From Erysipelotrichaceae bacterium (GTDB lineage: Bacteria > Bacillota_I > Bacilli_A > Erysipelotrichales > Erysipelotrichaceae), in assembly GCA_022772735.1 (NCBI GenBank), contig JALEZD010000003.1:1-64000 (forward strand): DNA of 64,000 bases. The letters are read 5' to 3'. Positions 26,215 through 35,305 of the stretch are shown piece after piece. Every line of letters starts with the position of its first letter. The first letter of the stretch is position 1. The notes beneath the pieces were generated by a model. It saw only the letters and a list, made by a program, of their open reading frames with translations, was not told the DNA's origin and made no database searches. Position numbers and translations under genes: made by a program.

Positions 26215-27175
26215 ACAAATACTTAAAAATACACAACCAATAGTTTATAGAATTTTAAACAATTTAATGACCAGTAAAAATTTTGGTCATGCTTTTTTAA
26301 TTGTTGGACAAAATGGTACACCAAAAACAGAAACAGCTTTTTTTATTGCACAAAGTATTTTATGTAACACAAGTGAATTGGCATGTGAAGCTTGTAATAA
26401 TTGCATAAGAGTAAAAGAAAATAACTATGCAGATTTAATGTATTTTGATGGTTTAAAAAACACCTTAAAGAAAGAAGATGTAATAGATATTAAGAGTAAA
26501 TTCTCCCTTACTCCACTTGAAGAAAATGGTAAGAAAATTTATATAATAGATAATATTGATAAATCATCTATAAGTGCTTTAAATAGTCTTTTAAAATTTT
26601 TAGAGGAACCAAGTGAAGATACAATTGCAATATTCACATGTGAAAGCATTGAAAAAGTTTTATCTACAATTGTTTCTAGATGTCAGATTATTTATTTAAA
26701 AAATCCAGATGTTAATCTTTATATGAATAATGCGATTGATAAGGGCATAAATAATTTGGATGCTTATTTAATAAGTAATATAAAGCCAAACTATGATATA
26801 AATGATGTAATTGAAGATGAAGATTATCAAATTGCATTAGTTAGCGCAAAAAAGTTTTTGATGGGATTTAATGATTTGTATGGTGTTCTATATTACATTC
26901 AAAAAGAAATATTTACTAAAGATAGTGTAAAAAATATTAAAATATTAACTTATATGCTTGATATAATATCTTTGTTTTTTATTGATACATATAAAGGTGT
27001 TAGTATTAATTTGGATTGGTATAGTGAATTATTAAATACATATGTAAAAAAGGATTATACAAATGTGATATTATTGCTTATAGAAGCTAAGGATAAATTA
27101 AATATTAATAACTTTAATGTTAGTTTGGTTTTAGAACAAATGTTTTACAAAGTGATTGAGGAGGTTAACAAATGA
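26207..27175 (+). CDS. holB: DNA polymerase III delta' subunit
   Basis: 322 residues. N-terminal AAA+ fold with [17 protein letters not shown], where the P-loop is degenerate (no GKT), as usual for delta'. A zinc module (CEACNNCIR) and the sensor region FLEEPSEDT / SRCQIIYLK follow. It is part of the clamp loader. It overlaps tmk by 8 and ricT by 4 bases. Confidence 0.92.
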   Translation: MYKQILKNTQPIVYRILNNLMTSKNFGHAFLIVGQNGTPKTETAFFIAQSILCNTSELACEACNNCIRVKENNYADLMYFDGLKNTLKKEDVIDIKSKFSLTPLEENGKKIYIIDNIDKSSISALNSLLKFLEEPSEDTIAIFTCESIEKVLSTIVSRCQIIYLKNPDVNLYMNNAIDKGINNLDAYLISNIKPNYDINDVIEDEDYQIALVSAKKFLMGFNDLYGVLYYIQKEIFTKDSVKNIKILTYMLDIISLFFIDTYKGVSINLDWYSELLNTYVKKDYTNVILLLIEAKDKLNINNFNVSLVLEQMFYKVIEEVNK

Positions 27176-28053
27176 GTGAAGTAGAAACTCCAGTTTATAG
27201 ATATTTTGTTTCAATAAAATTTAAAGGTGGTAATAAGGCTTATAGTTTTAAAACAGATGATGAAACAATCGAGTATGGTGATTATTTGGTTGTTGAAACA
27301 TCACAAGGGGTTGAACTTGGAGAATGCATTAGTCCTTTAAGAGATATTAGTTTATACACAAGCGAAAATGAACTTAAGCCAGTACTTAGAAAAGCTTTAG
27401 AAAGTGATCACAAAGATTTTGAAGATAATATACTCAAAGCAAAAGAAGCAATGAAATATTGTGAAGAAAAGATTGCTGAGCTAAATTTGAATATGCAGCT
27501 TATAAGTGCGGATTATACTTTAGATAAAAGTAAAATTTTGTTTGTTTATCTTGCGGATGAAAGAGTTGATTTTAGAGAACTTCTAAAAGTCCTTGCATCA
27601 GAATTTAAATGCAGAATTGAATTAAAACAAATTGGCGCAAGAGATCGAGCAAAAGTTGTTGGTGGTATTGGTGTTTGTGGTAGAGAATGTTGTTGTTCAA
27701 GTTTTAAGGAAAATTTTGATATTATTAGTATAAATATGGCTAAAAATCAATTACTTGCATTAAATATTCCTAAGTTGAGTGGTCAGTGTGGAAAACTTAA
27801 ATGTTGTTTAAAGTTTGAAGATGACGAATATCAAGAAATGGTTGATGGATTACCAAAACTTAGCAGTAAGGTTGATTATAATGGTAAAAGTTATTCTGTA
27901 ATGTCTATTAATCCTATTAAGGAAATTATTAGAATTCAAAATTATGATGAAGTTTTAGATTTGACTATTAGTGAATTAAAGGAAAAAGCAACAATACATA
28001 AACCTATAGTTATGAAGAAAAAAGGTGGATGTAATGGCTGTTGTAAAAAATAG
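27172..28053 (+). CDS. ricT: RicT/YaaT (PSP1-domain) protein
   Basis: 293 residues. The PSP1 C-terminal domain has GARDRAKVVGGIGVCGRECC and GQCGKLKCCLKFE, the Cys-rich core of the family, plus a C-terminal CNGCCKK. In Bacillus, RicT works with RicA and RicF as an Fe-S complex affecting RNase Y. The position between holB and rsmI is the conserved Bacilli arrangement. Confidence 0.93.
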   Translation: MSEVETPVYRYFVSIKFKGGNKAYSFKTDDETIEYGDYLVVETSQGVELGECISPLRDISLYTSENELKPVLRKALESDHKDFEDNILKAKEAMKYCEEKIAELNLNMQLISADYTLDKSKILFVYLADERVDFRELLKVLASEFKCRIELKQIGARDRAKVVGGIGVCGRECCCSSFKENFDIISINMAKNQLLALNIPKLSGQCGKLKCCLKFEDDEYQEMVDGLPKLSSKVDYNGKSYSVMSINPIKEIIRIQNYDEVLDLTISELKEKATIHKPIVMKKKGGCNGCCKK

Positions 28054-28062
28054 GAGGCTTTA

Positions 28063-28917
28063 ATGATTTCTCAAAAAAGTTTTCAAAATGAAAAACCTAC
28101 TTTATATTTAGTACCAACACCGATTGGGAATTTAGATGAAATGATGCCTCGTGCAATAGAAATACTAAAAATGGTTGATATTATTGCGGCAGAGGATACT
28201 AGAGTAACTATTAGTCTTTTAAAAAAATTTGAAATAAATACAAGAGTTATCCAACATCAAACACATAATGAAATTGAGTCATCTCAGGGGTTAATAAACT
28301 TATTAAATAAAGGTTATAACATAGCTTTGGTGAGTGATGCTGGGTATCCATTAATTAGTGATCCTGGGCAAAATATTGTAGAATTAGCCGTTAATAATGG
28401 TTTTAATGTTGTACCAATATCAGGATGCAATGCAGCACTTAATGCACTTGTGGCTAGTGGATTACAAGTTCAACCATTTACTTTTGTTGGTTTCTTAAGT
28501 GCAAATAAAACTGAAAGAATTAAAGAATTAAATTTTTATAAAAATTTTCCAACTACTTTAATTTTTCATGAAGCACCTCATAGAATTGAAAAAATGTTAA
28601 ATGATTGTTTTGAAGTTTTAGGTGATAGAAAAATATGTTTAGCAAGAGAAATAACTAAATGTCATGAAGAATTTATAAGAGGAACTTTATCTGAAGTTAT
28701 CAAACATATAGATAGCTTAAAGGGTGAAATGGTTGTTGTTATTGAAGGATATAAAGAAGAAAAAAATGTTGCGATTGATATGGGTAATATTTTAAATCTT
28801 GTAAATAAAAAAATTGAAGAAGGATTTAGTAAAAGTGAAGCAATAAAAGATGTTGCTAAATTTACTGGAATATCAAAAAATAAAATATATGATTTAGTTC
28901 ATAGTAAAAAAAATTAG
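28063..28917 (+). CDS. rsmI: 16S rRNA 2'-O-ribose C1402 methyltransferase
   Basis: 284 residues. The tetrapyrrole-methylase fold is clear: LYLVPTPIGNLDEM, AAEDTRVT, VSDAGYPLISDPG and IFHEAPHRIE. RsmI methylates C1402 in the ribosomal decoding centre with SAM. It starts 9 bases after ricT with an AGGAGG site and ends the cluster. Confidence 0.95.
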   Translation: MISQKSFQNEKPTLYLVPTPIGNLDEMMPRAIEILKMVDIIAAEDTRVTISLLKKFEINTRVIQHQTHNEIESSQGLINLLNKGYNIALVSDAGYPLISDPGQNIVELAVNNGFNVVPISGCNAALNALVASGLQVQPFTFVGFLSANKTERIKELNFYKNFPTTLIFHEAPHRIEKMLNDCFEVLGDRKICLAREITKCHEEFIRGTLSEVIKHIDSLKGEMVVVIEGYKEEKNVAIDMGNILNLVNKKIEEGFSKSEAIKDVAKFTGISKNKIYDLVHSKKN

Positions 28918-28922
28918 TTGTT

Positions 28923-28952
28923 TAAAAGGAAAACCTGCATGGTTTTCTTTTA
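28923..28952 (+). terminator. Hairpin terminator after rsmI
   Basis: TAAAAGGAAAACC pairs with GGTTTTCTTTTA across TGCAT. It is AT-rich with only a short U tail. Confidence 0.55.
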
Positions 28953-28995
28953 ATATTGTAGTATTAATATATGATACAATATAGATGGTGATAAT

Positions 28996-30321
28996 ATGTT
29001 AAATGATACTATAGTTGCAATATCTACACCCTTACAAGAAGGAGCTATATCCATAATTAGATTGAGTGGAAAAGAAGCGATAGATATTGTTAATAAAATA
29101 TTTGATAAGGATTTAAATAAAAAGCAGTCTCATACTATTACCTATGGGATGATTAAAGATTTAGATGGAAATTATATTGATGAAGTTTTAGTCAGTGTTT
29201 TTAAATCACCTAAAAGTTATACTACTGAAGATGTTGTAGAGATAAACTGTCATGGGGGAGTTTTTATAACAAGAACAATATTGAGTTTATGTGTTTCTTG
29301 TGGTGCTAGAATTGCAAGAAGAGGGGAATTTACAGAAAGAGCTTATTTAAATGGCAGAATAGATTTAAGTCAAGCTGAAAGTATAAATGATATTATTAGT
29401 GCAAAAAATAAGACGGATGCAAAAAGTGCAATTTATTCTTTAAAAGGAAGTGTAAGAGAACTAATTGAGCCACTTATTGATAGTTTAGTTCAAATTATTT
29501 CACATATTGAGGTTAATATTGATTATCCAGAATATGAAGATATTGAAATGTTAAGTAATAATACTATTATCCCCTTAACAAAAAATTGGATTAAACAAAT
29601 TGATGAAATAATTATTAAATCTCAAAATTCATTAAGTATTAAAGATGGTATTAATACAGTAATTCTTGGGAAACCAAATGTTGGAAAGAGTAGTTTATTA
29701 AATGCACTTTTAGAAGAGGATAAAGCAATAGTTACAGATATTGCAGGTACAACAAGAGATCTTGTTGAGGGTAGAATTAGATTAAATAATATTACATTAA
29801 ATTTAATTGATACGGCTGGTATTAGAGAAACAGAAGATAAGGTAGAACAAATTGGAATAACAAAAAGTTTGGATGCTTTAAAAAATGCAGAATTAGTTAT
29901 TGTTGTATTAGACGCAAGTAAAGATAAAGATGAAGAAGATGAAAAACTTTTAGAAATTACTAAAGATTATGAAAGAATAGTTGTTTATAACAAGGCTGAT
30001 ATTATTAAAAAAGGTGAATTGCATATTTCTGCATTAAATAAAGATGTAAATAGTTTGATATATGCAATAGAAAAAAAATATGAAACTCAAATTCATGCGA
30101 GTAATGAAAATACATTAAATAATGAAAGGCAAATTGGGCTTGCGATTGCTGCAAGAAATTCAATGAATAGTGCTATTTCAATGCTTGAAAATGGAGTTGA
30201 ATTAGATTTAGTTACAATTGATTTACAAAATTCATATAATTCTTTAAAAGAGATTATCGGAGAAGTTTCAAGAGAAGATTTATTAGATGAATTGTTTAGT
30301 AGATTCTGTTTAGGAAAGTGA
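28996..30321 (+). CDS. mnmE: tRNA modification GTPase MnmE
   Basis: 441 residues. N-terminal formyl-THF-like domain (ATPLQEGAISIIRLSG), helical domain, and an inserted G domain (GKPNVGKSSLLN, DIAGTTRD, DTAGI, NKAD). The C-terminus is FCLGK, the catalytic C-x-G-K tail. With MnmG it makes the cmnm5 group on wobble uridine. TGA ends the gene at 30319-30321. Confidence 0.97.
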   Translation: MLNDTIVAISTPLQEGAISIIRLSGKEAIDIVNKIFDKDLNKKQSHTITYGMIKDLDGNYIDEVLVSVFKSPKSYTTEDVVEINCHGGVFITRTILSLCVSCGARIARRGEFTERAYLNGRIDLSQAESINDIISAKNKTDAKSAIYSLKGSVRELIEPLIDSLVQIISHIEVNIDYPEYEDIEMLSNNTIIPLTKNWIKQIDEIIIKSQNSLSIKDGINTVILGKPNVGKSSLLNALLEEDKAIVTDIAGTTRDLVEGRIRLNNITLNLIDTAGIRETEDKVEQIGITKSLDALKNAELVIVVLDASKDKDEEDEKLLEITKDYERIVVYNKADIIKKGELHISALNKDVNSLIYAIEKKYETQIHASNENTLNNERQIGLAIAARNSMNSAISMLENGVELDLVTIDLQNSYNSLKEIIGEVSREDLLDELFSRFCLGK

Positions 30322-30329
30322 GGATTTTT

Positions 30330-30752
30330 ATGGAATTATTAATTAAAAGAGTTCTAGCGACATTAATCGACACATTTATTATTTCTATACCAAGTATGAT
30401 TATTAATACTATTTTAGGGTTAATTGGTTTTTTTGTAAGCATCATTCCATTTATGTGGGGCATTGGCAGATGGATAAGTAATTTAGGTGTGTTTTTTATT
30501 CTTTTTGTTTTATATAATGCACTTATGGAGTATTTGTATGGTGGAACAATCGGTAAAAAATTATTAAAAATAAAAGTTATTAGTGAAGATGAAACATTAT
30601 TTAGCATATTTTGTAGATCATTTTTAAAAACAGTTTCAATATCAAGTTTTTATAGTTTTTTTGCAGTATGTTCAATTATGTTAATGGTGTTTTCTGATCC
30701 AAAAACTTCAATACATGATAAACTCATGAATACTTACGTTGATGTTAAGTAG
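30330..30752 (+). CDS. RDD-family membrane protein
   Basis: 140 residues with three membrane spans. The N-terminal LIKRVLATLIDTFII has the R..A..[IL]D pattern and GTIGKKLLKIKV the second conserved segment of RDD proteins, whose function is mostly unknown (some are Na+/H+ antiporters). A GTG at 30318 overlaps the mnmE stop but is part of a GTGAGGA ribosome-binding site; the ATG at 30330 is preferred. Confidence 0.78.
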   Translation: MELLIKRVLATLIDTFIISIPSMIINTILGLIGFFVSIIPFMWGIGRWISNLGVFFILFVLYNALMEYLYGGTIGKKLLKIKVISEDETLFSIFCRSFLKTVSISSFYSFFAVCSIMLMVFSDPKTSIHDKLMNTYVDVK

Positions 30753-30760
30753 GTGATACT

Positions 30761-31534
30761 TTGGATAAAATTGGATGGATTGATAGTCATTGTCATATAT
30801 GTTCTAAAGAATTTGATGGTGATATTAATGAAGTAATAAAAAAAGCAACAGATGAAAATGTAGTGAGAATGATGATTATTTGTTGTGATATGGATGAGGT
30901 TGAAAAGGCAATAGAGCTCAAAAAACAAAATGATATTTTTGATATTGCTTGTGGAATTCATCCAGAAGATGAAAAAACACTAAATAAAGAAACTTGGGAA
31001 AAATTTTTAGAATATTCAAAAAGTGAGTATATAAGTGCGATAGGTGAAATTGGATTAGATTATTATTGGAATAATGATAATAAGGATGACCAAAAAGATT
31101 TATTTATCAAACAAATAAATATAGCTAAAAAGTTAAATAAACCTATTATTGTACACTCACGAGATGCAATGCAAGATACTTTTGATATTTTAAAATCGAA
31201 TATAGTTGATGGAGTTTTACATAGCTATTCTGGTAGTGAAGAAATGGCAATGGAATTTGTTAAATTAGGATATTATATTTCTCTTGGAGGACCAGTGACT
31301 TTTAAAAATGCAATAAAACCAAAGGAAGTTGCAAAAGTTGTACCAATAGATAAACTACTTATTGAAACTGATAGCCCATATTTAACTCCAACCCCTTTTA
31401 GAGGTAAAAGAAATGAGCCTTCATATGTTAAATATACTGGTGAATATATTTGTGAATTAAGAAATATTAACCAAGAAATATTTAAGAAACAATTGTGTCT
31501 TAACTATGATAAACTCTTTAAAAATACCAAATAG
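30761..31534 (+). CDS. tatD: TatD-family metal-dependent DNase
   Basis: 257 residues. IDSHCH metal ligands, IGEIGLDYYW, HSRDAMQDT and IETDSPYLTP are all present. It acts on 3' ends of nucleic acids in the cytoplasm. The start is TTG, eight bases after the RDD stop and preceded by AGGTGAT; no ATG lies before the essential DSHCH motif. Confidence 0.93.
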   Translation: MDKIGWIDSHCHICSKEFDGDINEVIKKATDENVVRMMIICCDMDEVEKAIELKKQNDIFDIACGIHPEDEKTLNKETWEKFLEYSKSEYISAIGEIGLDYYWNNDNKDDQKDLFIKQINIAKKLNKPIIVHSRDAMQDTFDILKSNIVDGVLHSYSGSEEMAMEFVKLGYYISLGGPVTFKNAIKPKEVAKVVPIDKLLIETDSPYLTPTPFRGKRNEPSYVKYTGEYICELRNINQEIFKKQLCLNYDKLFKNTK

Positions 31535-31620
31535 TCCCTAGGGAAATATTTCAAAATTTTCTTGGGTTAAGTTATTTTGGGAAATATTTATAAAAAATGG
31601 ACTTTATTTAAAAAAAAAGA
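31535..31620. other. Upstream region of the small RNA with an 11-bp direct repeat
   Basis: GGGAAATATTT occurs at 31541-31551 and 31579-31589, 38 bases apart. A TCCCTAGGGA palindrome lies directly after the tatD stop (31535-31544). No gene is visible. The repeats end about 34 bases before the small-RNA -10 element and could bind a regulator. Confidence 0.35.
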
Positions 31621-31629
31621 TGTTATAAT
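31621..31629 (+). promoter_or_regulatory. Extended -10 promoter of the small RNA
   Basis: TG-T-TATAAT is a perfect extended -10. The -35 is weak (TGGACT at 31598, 20-base spacer). Confidence 0.6.
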
Positions 31630-31635
31630 AAACAA

Positions 31636-31727
31636 GCGAACACAAGTTCGTATAGAGAACGCAATAACATTCCCCGTAGCGTCTTCTCTATTAGGCAATA
31701 CGCACATTCCCCGCGTATTGTTTTTTT
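31636..31727 (+). ncRNA. Predicted ~90-nt small RNA with twin C-rich loops
   Basis: Three hairpins follow the promoter. Hairpin 1: CGAAC/GTTCG (31637-31650). Hairpin 2: TAGAGAACGC pairs with GCG-TC-TTCTCTA (31653-31690) around a loop holding AACATTCCCCG. Hairpin 3: CAATACGC/GCGTATTG (31696-31720), a perfect 8-base stem with loop ACATTCCCC, then T7, which makes it a terminator. The same C-rich loop appears twice. GCACATTCCCC (31702-31712) is complementary to GGGGAATGTGC at 52742-52752, the ribosome-binding site of a surface gene. It resembles in plan the CU-rich sRNAs of Listeria (LhrC) and Staphylococcus. It is not a sequence I know. Confidence 0.7.
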
Positions 31728-31747
31728 ATTTATCTTAGTAATATAAT
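31718..31747 (+). promoter_or_regulatory. Promoter giving a leaderless rnmV mRNA
   Basis: TTGTTT (31718-31723) and TATAAT (31742-31747) are 18 bases apart. The rnmV ATG at 31754 falls where transcription should begin, and no ribosome-binding site precedes it. Confidence 0.45.
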
Positions 31748-31753
31748 TGATAT

Positions 31754-32296
31754 ATGAAAATAAAAGAAGTGATTGTTGTTGAAGGGAAAAATGATACCCT
31801 TAATTTAAAAAGATATTTTGATTGTGATACCATTGAAACTCATGGAACTTGTTTAAGTGATTTTACTATAAAATTAATTAAAAAGATAAATGAAAAAAGA
31901 GGTGTAATTATTTTAAGTGATCCTGATAGTCCGGGTGATTATATTAGGACAATGTTAAATAAAAAAATTCCTAATTTAAAACATGCCTTTTTGAATAAAG
32001 AAGATGCAAGAAGTGAAAAAAAAGTTGGAGTGGAACATGCAGGATATGAAGCTTTAAAAAAGGCTTTAGATAATGTCATATCTTATGGTGATTGTGTTGG
32101 AAACATAGGAATTAATGATATGGTAAGGTTTGGTTTAACAGGCAGCGAAAATAGTAAAGATAAACGATATGAATTAGCTAAATTTTTTAATTTAGGAAAG
32201 GCAAATACAAAAACTCTTATCAAAAGAATGAATATGATGGGACTTAATGTTAGTGATATTGAAGAGGTAATTTTAAATGATAGCAAGCATAAGTAA
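31754..32296 (+). CDS. rnmV: Ribonuclease M5
   Basis: 180 residues. The Toprim motifs VVVEGKNDT and ILSDPDSPGDYIR match RNase M5, which matures 5S rRNA with ribosomal protein L18. The gene order tatD-rnmV-ksgA-ispE is the Bacilli norm. No Shine-Dalgarno is present; see the promoter entry. It overlaps ksgA by 20 bases. Confidence 0.94.
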   Translation: MKIKEVIVVEGKNDTLNLKRYFDCDTIETHGTCLSDFTIKLIKKINEKRGVIILSDPDSPGDYIRTMLNKKIPNLKHAFLNKEDARSEKKVGVEHAGYEALKKALDNVISYGDCVGNIGINDMVRFGLTGSENSKDKRYELAKFFNLGKANTKTLIKRMNMMGLNVSDIEEVILNDSKHK

Positions 32297-33122
32297 AACA
32301 AATGAAATATTAAATAAATACAACTTGCGAGCAAAAAAAGGTTTTGGTCAAAATTTTATTATTGAAAGTGGAGTTGTTGCGAAGATTGCATCATCATCAT
32401 TTTCTGATGAAGCAGTTATAGAAATTGGACCAGGTATTGGTGCACTTACAGAACAATTAGCACTTATTTCTAAAAAAGTTATATCGTTTGAAATTGATGA
32501 AAACTTAATTCCTGTTTTAGATGAAGTATTAAAAGAATACAAAAATGTTGAGATTGTTAATAAAGATTTTTTAGAGATTAATTTGAAAGAAGTAGTTGAT
32601 AAGCTTTTGCTTGAATATAAAAAGGTTTCTATTTGTGCAAATTTACCATATTACATTACAACTCCTATACTGTTTAAAATATTTGAGAGTAATGCAAGTG
32701 TCGATTATATAACTGTTATGGTTCAAAAAGAGGTTGCGGATAGATTTAAGGCAAAATGTAATAGTTCAGATTACAATGCATTAAGTGTCATAACTCAATA
32801 TTTATATGATGTTTCTTTGGTTATGGTTGTTAGTGCAAGTGTGTTTAATCCAAAACCTAATGTTGATTCTGCAGTTATACAATTTAAAAGAAAAAATGTT
32901 GATGAAAATTTTGATAGAGAAAAGTTTTTTAAATTTGTAAAGATGTGTTTTAAACAAAGAAGAAAAACTTTATATAACAATTTGAAAGACTCGATTAGTA
33001 AGGAAATTATTAATAAGGTTTTATTAGAAAATGGTTTGAAAGAAAGTGTTAGAGCACAAGAAATTAGTTTGAATACATTTATAAAATTATTTGAAAACTT
33101 TAAAGGATATGAGGTGTTTTAA
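32277..33122 (+). CDS. rsmA: 16S rRNA dimethyladenosine transferase
   Basis: 281 residues. KKGFGQNFI, the SAM motif EIGPGIGALTEQL, and the catalytic NLPYYITTPI motif identify RsmA/KsgA, which dimethylates A1518 and A1519 of 16S rRNA. The start lies inside rnmV. The last base of its TAA is the first base of the ispE ATG. Confidence 0.96.
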   Translation: MIASISKTNEILNKYNLRAKKGFGQNFIIESGVVAKIASSSFSDEAVIEIGPGIGALTEQLALISKKVISFEIDENLIPVLDEVLKEYKNVEIVNKDFLEINLKEVVDKLLLEYKKVSICANLPYYITTPILFKIFESNASVDYITVMVQKEVADRFKAKCNSSDYNALSVITQYLYDVSLVMVVSASVFNPKPNVDSAVIQFKRKNVDENFDREKFFKFVKMCFKQRRKTLYNNLKDSISKEIINKVLLENGLKESVRAQEISLNTFIKLFENFKGYEVF

Positions 33123-33958
33123 TGAGAGATAAAGCATATGCAAAAATTAACCTTAGTTTAGATGTTATATGTAGAAGAGATGATGGTTATCATGAATTAT
33201 CTATGGTTATGACTCCAATAAATTTTTACGATATAGTTGAAATTGAAATAAGTGATACCATGAGTATCACTCAAAGTGTTGGGTTTATTCCACTTGATGA
33301 GAGTAATACAGCATTAAAAGCGATAAAGATAATGAGAGAAGAATTTGGATTTAAGGAAAACTTTAAAATAAATATAATTAAACATATTCCTACACAAGCA
33401 GGTTTGGCTGGTGGAAGTGCTGATGCAGCAGCAACAATAAGAATTGTTAAGAAACTTTTAAATATACAAGCTAGTGAAGAAAAAATGATTGAGATTGCCA
33501 AAAAGGTTGGTGCAGATGTTCCTTTTTGTTATAAAAATGTTTCTGCGATTGTTGAAGGAATTGGTGAAAAGATAAAACCATTTAAAGTGAAAGAAAAGTA
33601 TAAAATTTTGTTAGTAAAACCAAAAAAAGGAGTTTCAACTAAACTTGCATTTTCTAGTTTGGATTTTAATAGTATAGTTCATCCTAATACAGAACTAATG
33701 AAAATTGCTTTAGAAAATGGTGATTATAAAAGTGTGATACAAAATTTAGGTAATTCATTAGAACAACCATCTTTTAAACTTGTACCATCAATAAAACTAA
33801 TAAAAGAAAAGCTGTTAGAATTTGGGTTTGATGGAGCTCTTATGTCGGGTTCGGGTTCTACTGTATTTGGAATAAGTAAAGATGATGAAATTATTAGTTT
33901 GGCTAACAATCACTTTAGAAAACTTGGTTATTTTGTTAGAATCACAACAATATTGTGA
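33122..33958 (+). CDS. ispE: 4-diphosphocytidyl-2-C-methyl-D-erythritol kinase
   Basis: 278 residues. GHMP-kinase signatures are clear: AYAKINLSLDV, the ATP loop PTQAGLAGGSADAAA, and GFDGALMSGSGSTVF. It phosphorylates CDP-ME in the MEP isoprenoid pathway, so this organism makes isoprenoids by that route. Directly fused by a 1-base overlap to ksgA. Confidence 0.95.
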   Translation: MRDKAYAKINLSLDVICRRDDGYHELSMVMTPINFYDIVEIEISDTMSITQSVGFIPLDESNTALKAIKIMREEFGFKENFKINIIKHIPTQAGLAGGSADAAATIRIVKKLLNIQASEEKMIEIAKKVGADVPFCYKNVSAIVEGIGEKIKPFKVKEKYKILLVKPKKGVSTKLAFSSLDFNSIVHPNTELMKIALENGDYKSVIQNLGNSLEQPSFKLVPSIKLIKEKLLEFGFDGALMSGSGSTVFGISKDDEIISLANNHFRKLGYFVRITTIL

Positions 33959-33996
33959 GTTATAAATTGGTAATATTACATAAGTGATAAAAAAAC

Positions 33997-34021
33997 AGAG
34001 ATGTTTTTTGCATTCATCTCT
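33997..34021. terminator. Bidirectional terminator between ispE and the convergent lipoprotein gene
   Basis: AGAGATG and CATCTCT pair, with A-rich and T-rich flanks on either side. Confidence 0.7.
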
Positions 34022-34033
34022 ATTTTTAATTGT

Positions 34034-34501
34034 TTATTTTTGTGGTTCGTAAAATACTACAGCTTTTTTAATTTTTTTAGGTTGTAAAACTGTTTTATCT
34101 GTTACTTCATCTTCGTATAATCCAATTACATCATTTTTCTTATACTCACCAAACACGGGTACAAAATATATTTCAGCTCCTAAATTAGGATCAAGCTCTA
34201 CACTCTGTCCATTATGTGTAATAAAGTAACAATCTATTGTAAGTGCTTCATCATCATATGTAGCAACAAACTTATTTAGACTATTATCATTAAGTATTTC
34301 TTGAACATTAGATTCAAGAGCCTCTTTTGGAATATCTGAATCATTAGAAACAGTTTCATTAGGTGAAGCAGTTGGCTCAACAGTCATAACTGTTTCAAAA
34401 GTTGAAGTTGGTACGGTAGTAGTTTCAACTTTTTTTTGATTACTACAACCTATAACCAGTGTAGTTAGTATTAGTAATAAATATTTTTTCAAACTAATCA
34501 T
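34034..34501 (-). CDS. Small lipoprotein of unknown function
   Basis: 155 residues. Signal peptide with lipobox VIGC (C19), then a Thr/Pro/Ser-rich linker (~20-60) and a small beta-rich domain (~65-150). No family recognised. The plus-strand region opposite it carries no gene. Confidence 0.72.
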   Translation of the reverse strand: MISLKKYLLLILTTLVIGCSNQKKVETTTVPTSTFETVMTVEPTASPNETVSNDSDIPKEALESNVQEILNDNSLNKFVATYDDEALTIDCYFITHNGQSVELDPNLGAEIYFVPVFGEYKKNDVIGLYEDEVTDKTVLQPKKIKKAVVFYEPQK

Positions 34502-34534
34502 TCCTTTCTACAATCACTTATATACTACACAATT

Positions 34535-34792
34535 CTAAATTTTCTTGTTTTTATATATGTATATAAACTTATCAATTATTTTTAGTATGATTAGCCAAAA
34601 AATAAATAATAAATATTTTCGACTCATTATTGAATAAATTAATAATAGTAGTAATATTCCTGCCAGTATAAACTTAAATTTATATTTGTTTAGCTCTAAA
34701 AATATTTCATTTTTGCCGATGTGTTTTTTTAAGAAGAAATCAGTAATAACTAATATTATTACTACTAATAAATTTATATTGTTTATTTTCAT
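34535..34792 (-). CDS. Small membrane protein
   Basis: 85 residues from the chosen start, with three hydrophobic segments. A longer frame begins at 34879 but has no ribosome-binding site. The internal ATG at 34792 is preceded by TTGGAGTG at good spacing, so it is preferred. It probably precedes the lipoprotein gene in one transcript. No family recognised. Confidence 0.5.
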   Translation of the reverse strand: MKINNINLLVVIILVITDFFLKKHIGKNEIFLELNKYKFKFILAGILLLLLIYSIMSRKYLLFIFWLIILKIIDKFIYIYKNKKI

Positions 34793-35305
34793 ATCGATAC
34801 ACTCCAATTTCTCTATAATTTTGATAACTAACTGACAATAAAAGTAAACTTTATTTAATTTTGATTTAAATTTAAACATTGTATAAAAAAGAACTAAATT
34901 AGAAATATTTATTAAAAAGTACTAATAAAGTGTCCTTTGTACAACTATATTTGAACATTCTAGATTTTATTATTTGATTTAATATAAATTAATCTGTTTT
35001 TAAAACATTGTAGATTGTAATAACTCATAACCATCATCTTATATCATATAAGATTATTACAAACAACATTGCTAGTTCTAATTTAATTATAAGCAATAAA
35101 TAAATAAAAACAAATGCTAGAAGGTAATTTTTATGGTTGTAAAGTTTTTATTGTAAACCACAAAAAAGTACAAAGTTTATGTGTTTAAATGGATTGTAAA
35201 AACAGGTGAATAACTTAATAAAATTAAAAAAATCGTTGATAAATTTTTTACAAAGGAATAAACTTAATGTGTATTAAATACATTATACGTGGGGAGAGGT
35301 ATATC
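34793..35305. other. Long AT-rich intergenic region
   Basis: About 510 bases without a convincing gene. It holds a stem at about 35037-35055 (ATCTTATAT / ATATAAGAT) and, near 35233, a weak TTGATA promoter-like element for the surface gene at 35306. No known RNA was recognised. Confidence 0.4.

Noticed and set aside
29321-29335. GGGGAAT inside mnmE
   Set aside because: It is coding sequence for Arg-Gly-Glu and not near a start codon.
34793-34879. Longer start for the small membrane protein
   Set aside because: The upstream ATG lacks a ribosome-binding site, and the extra residues do not look like a signal or domain.
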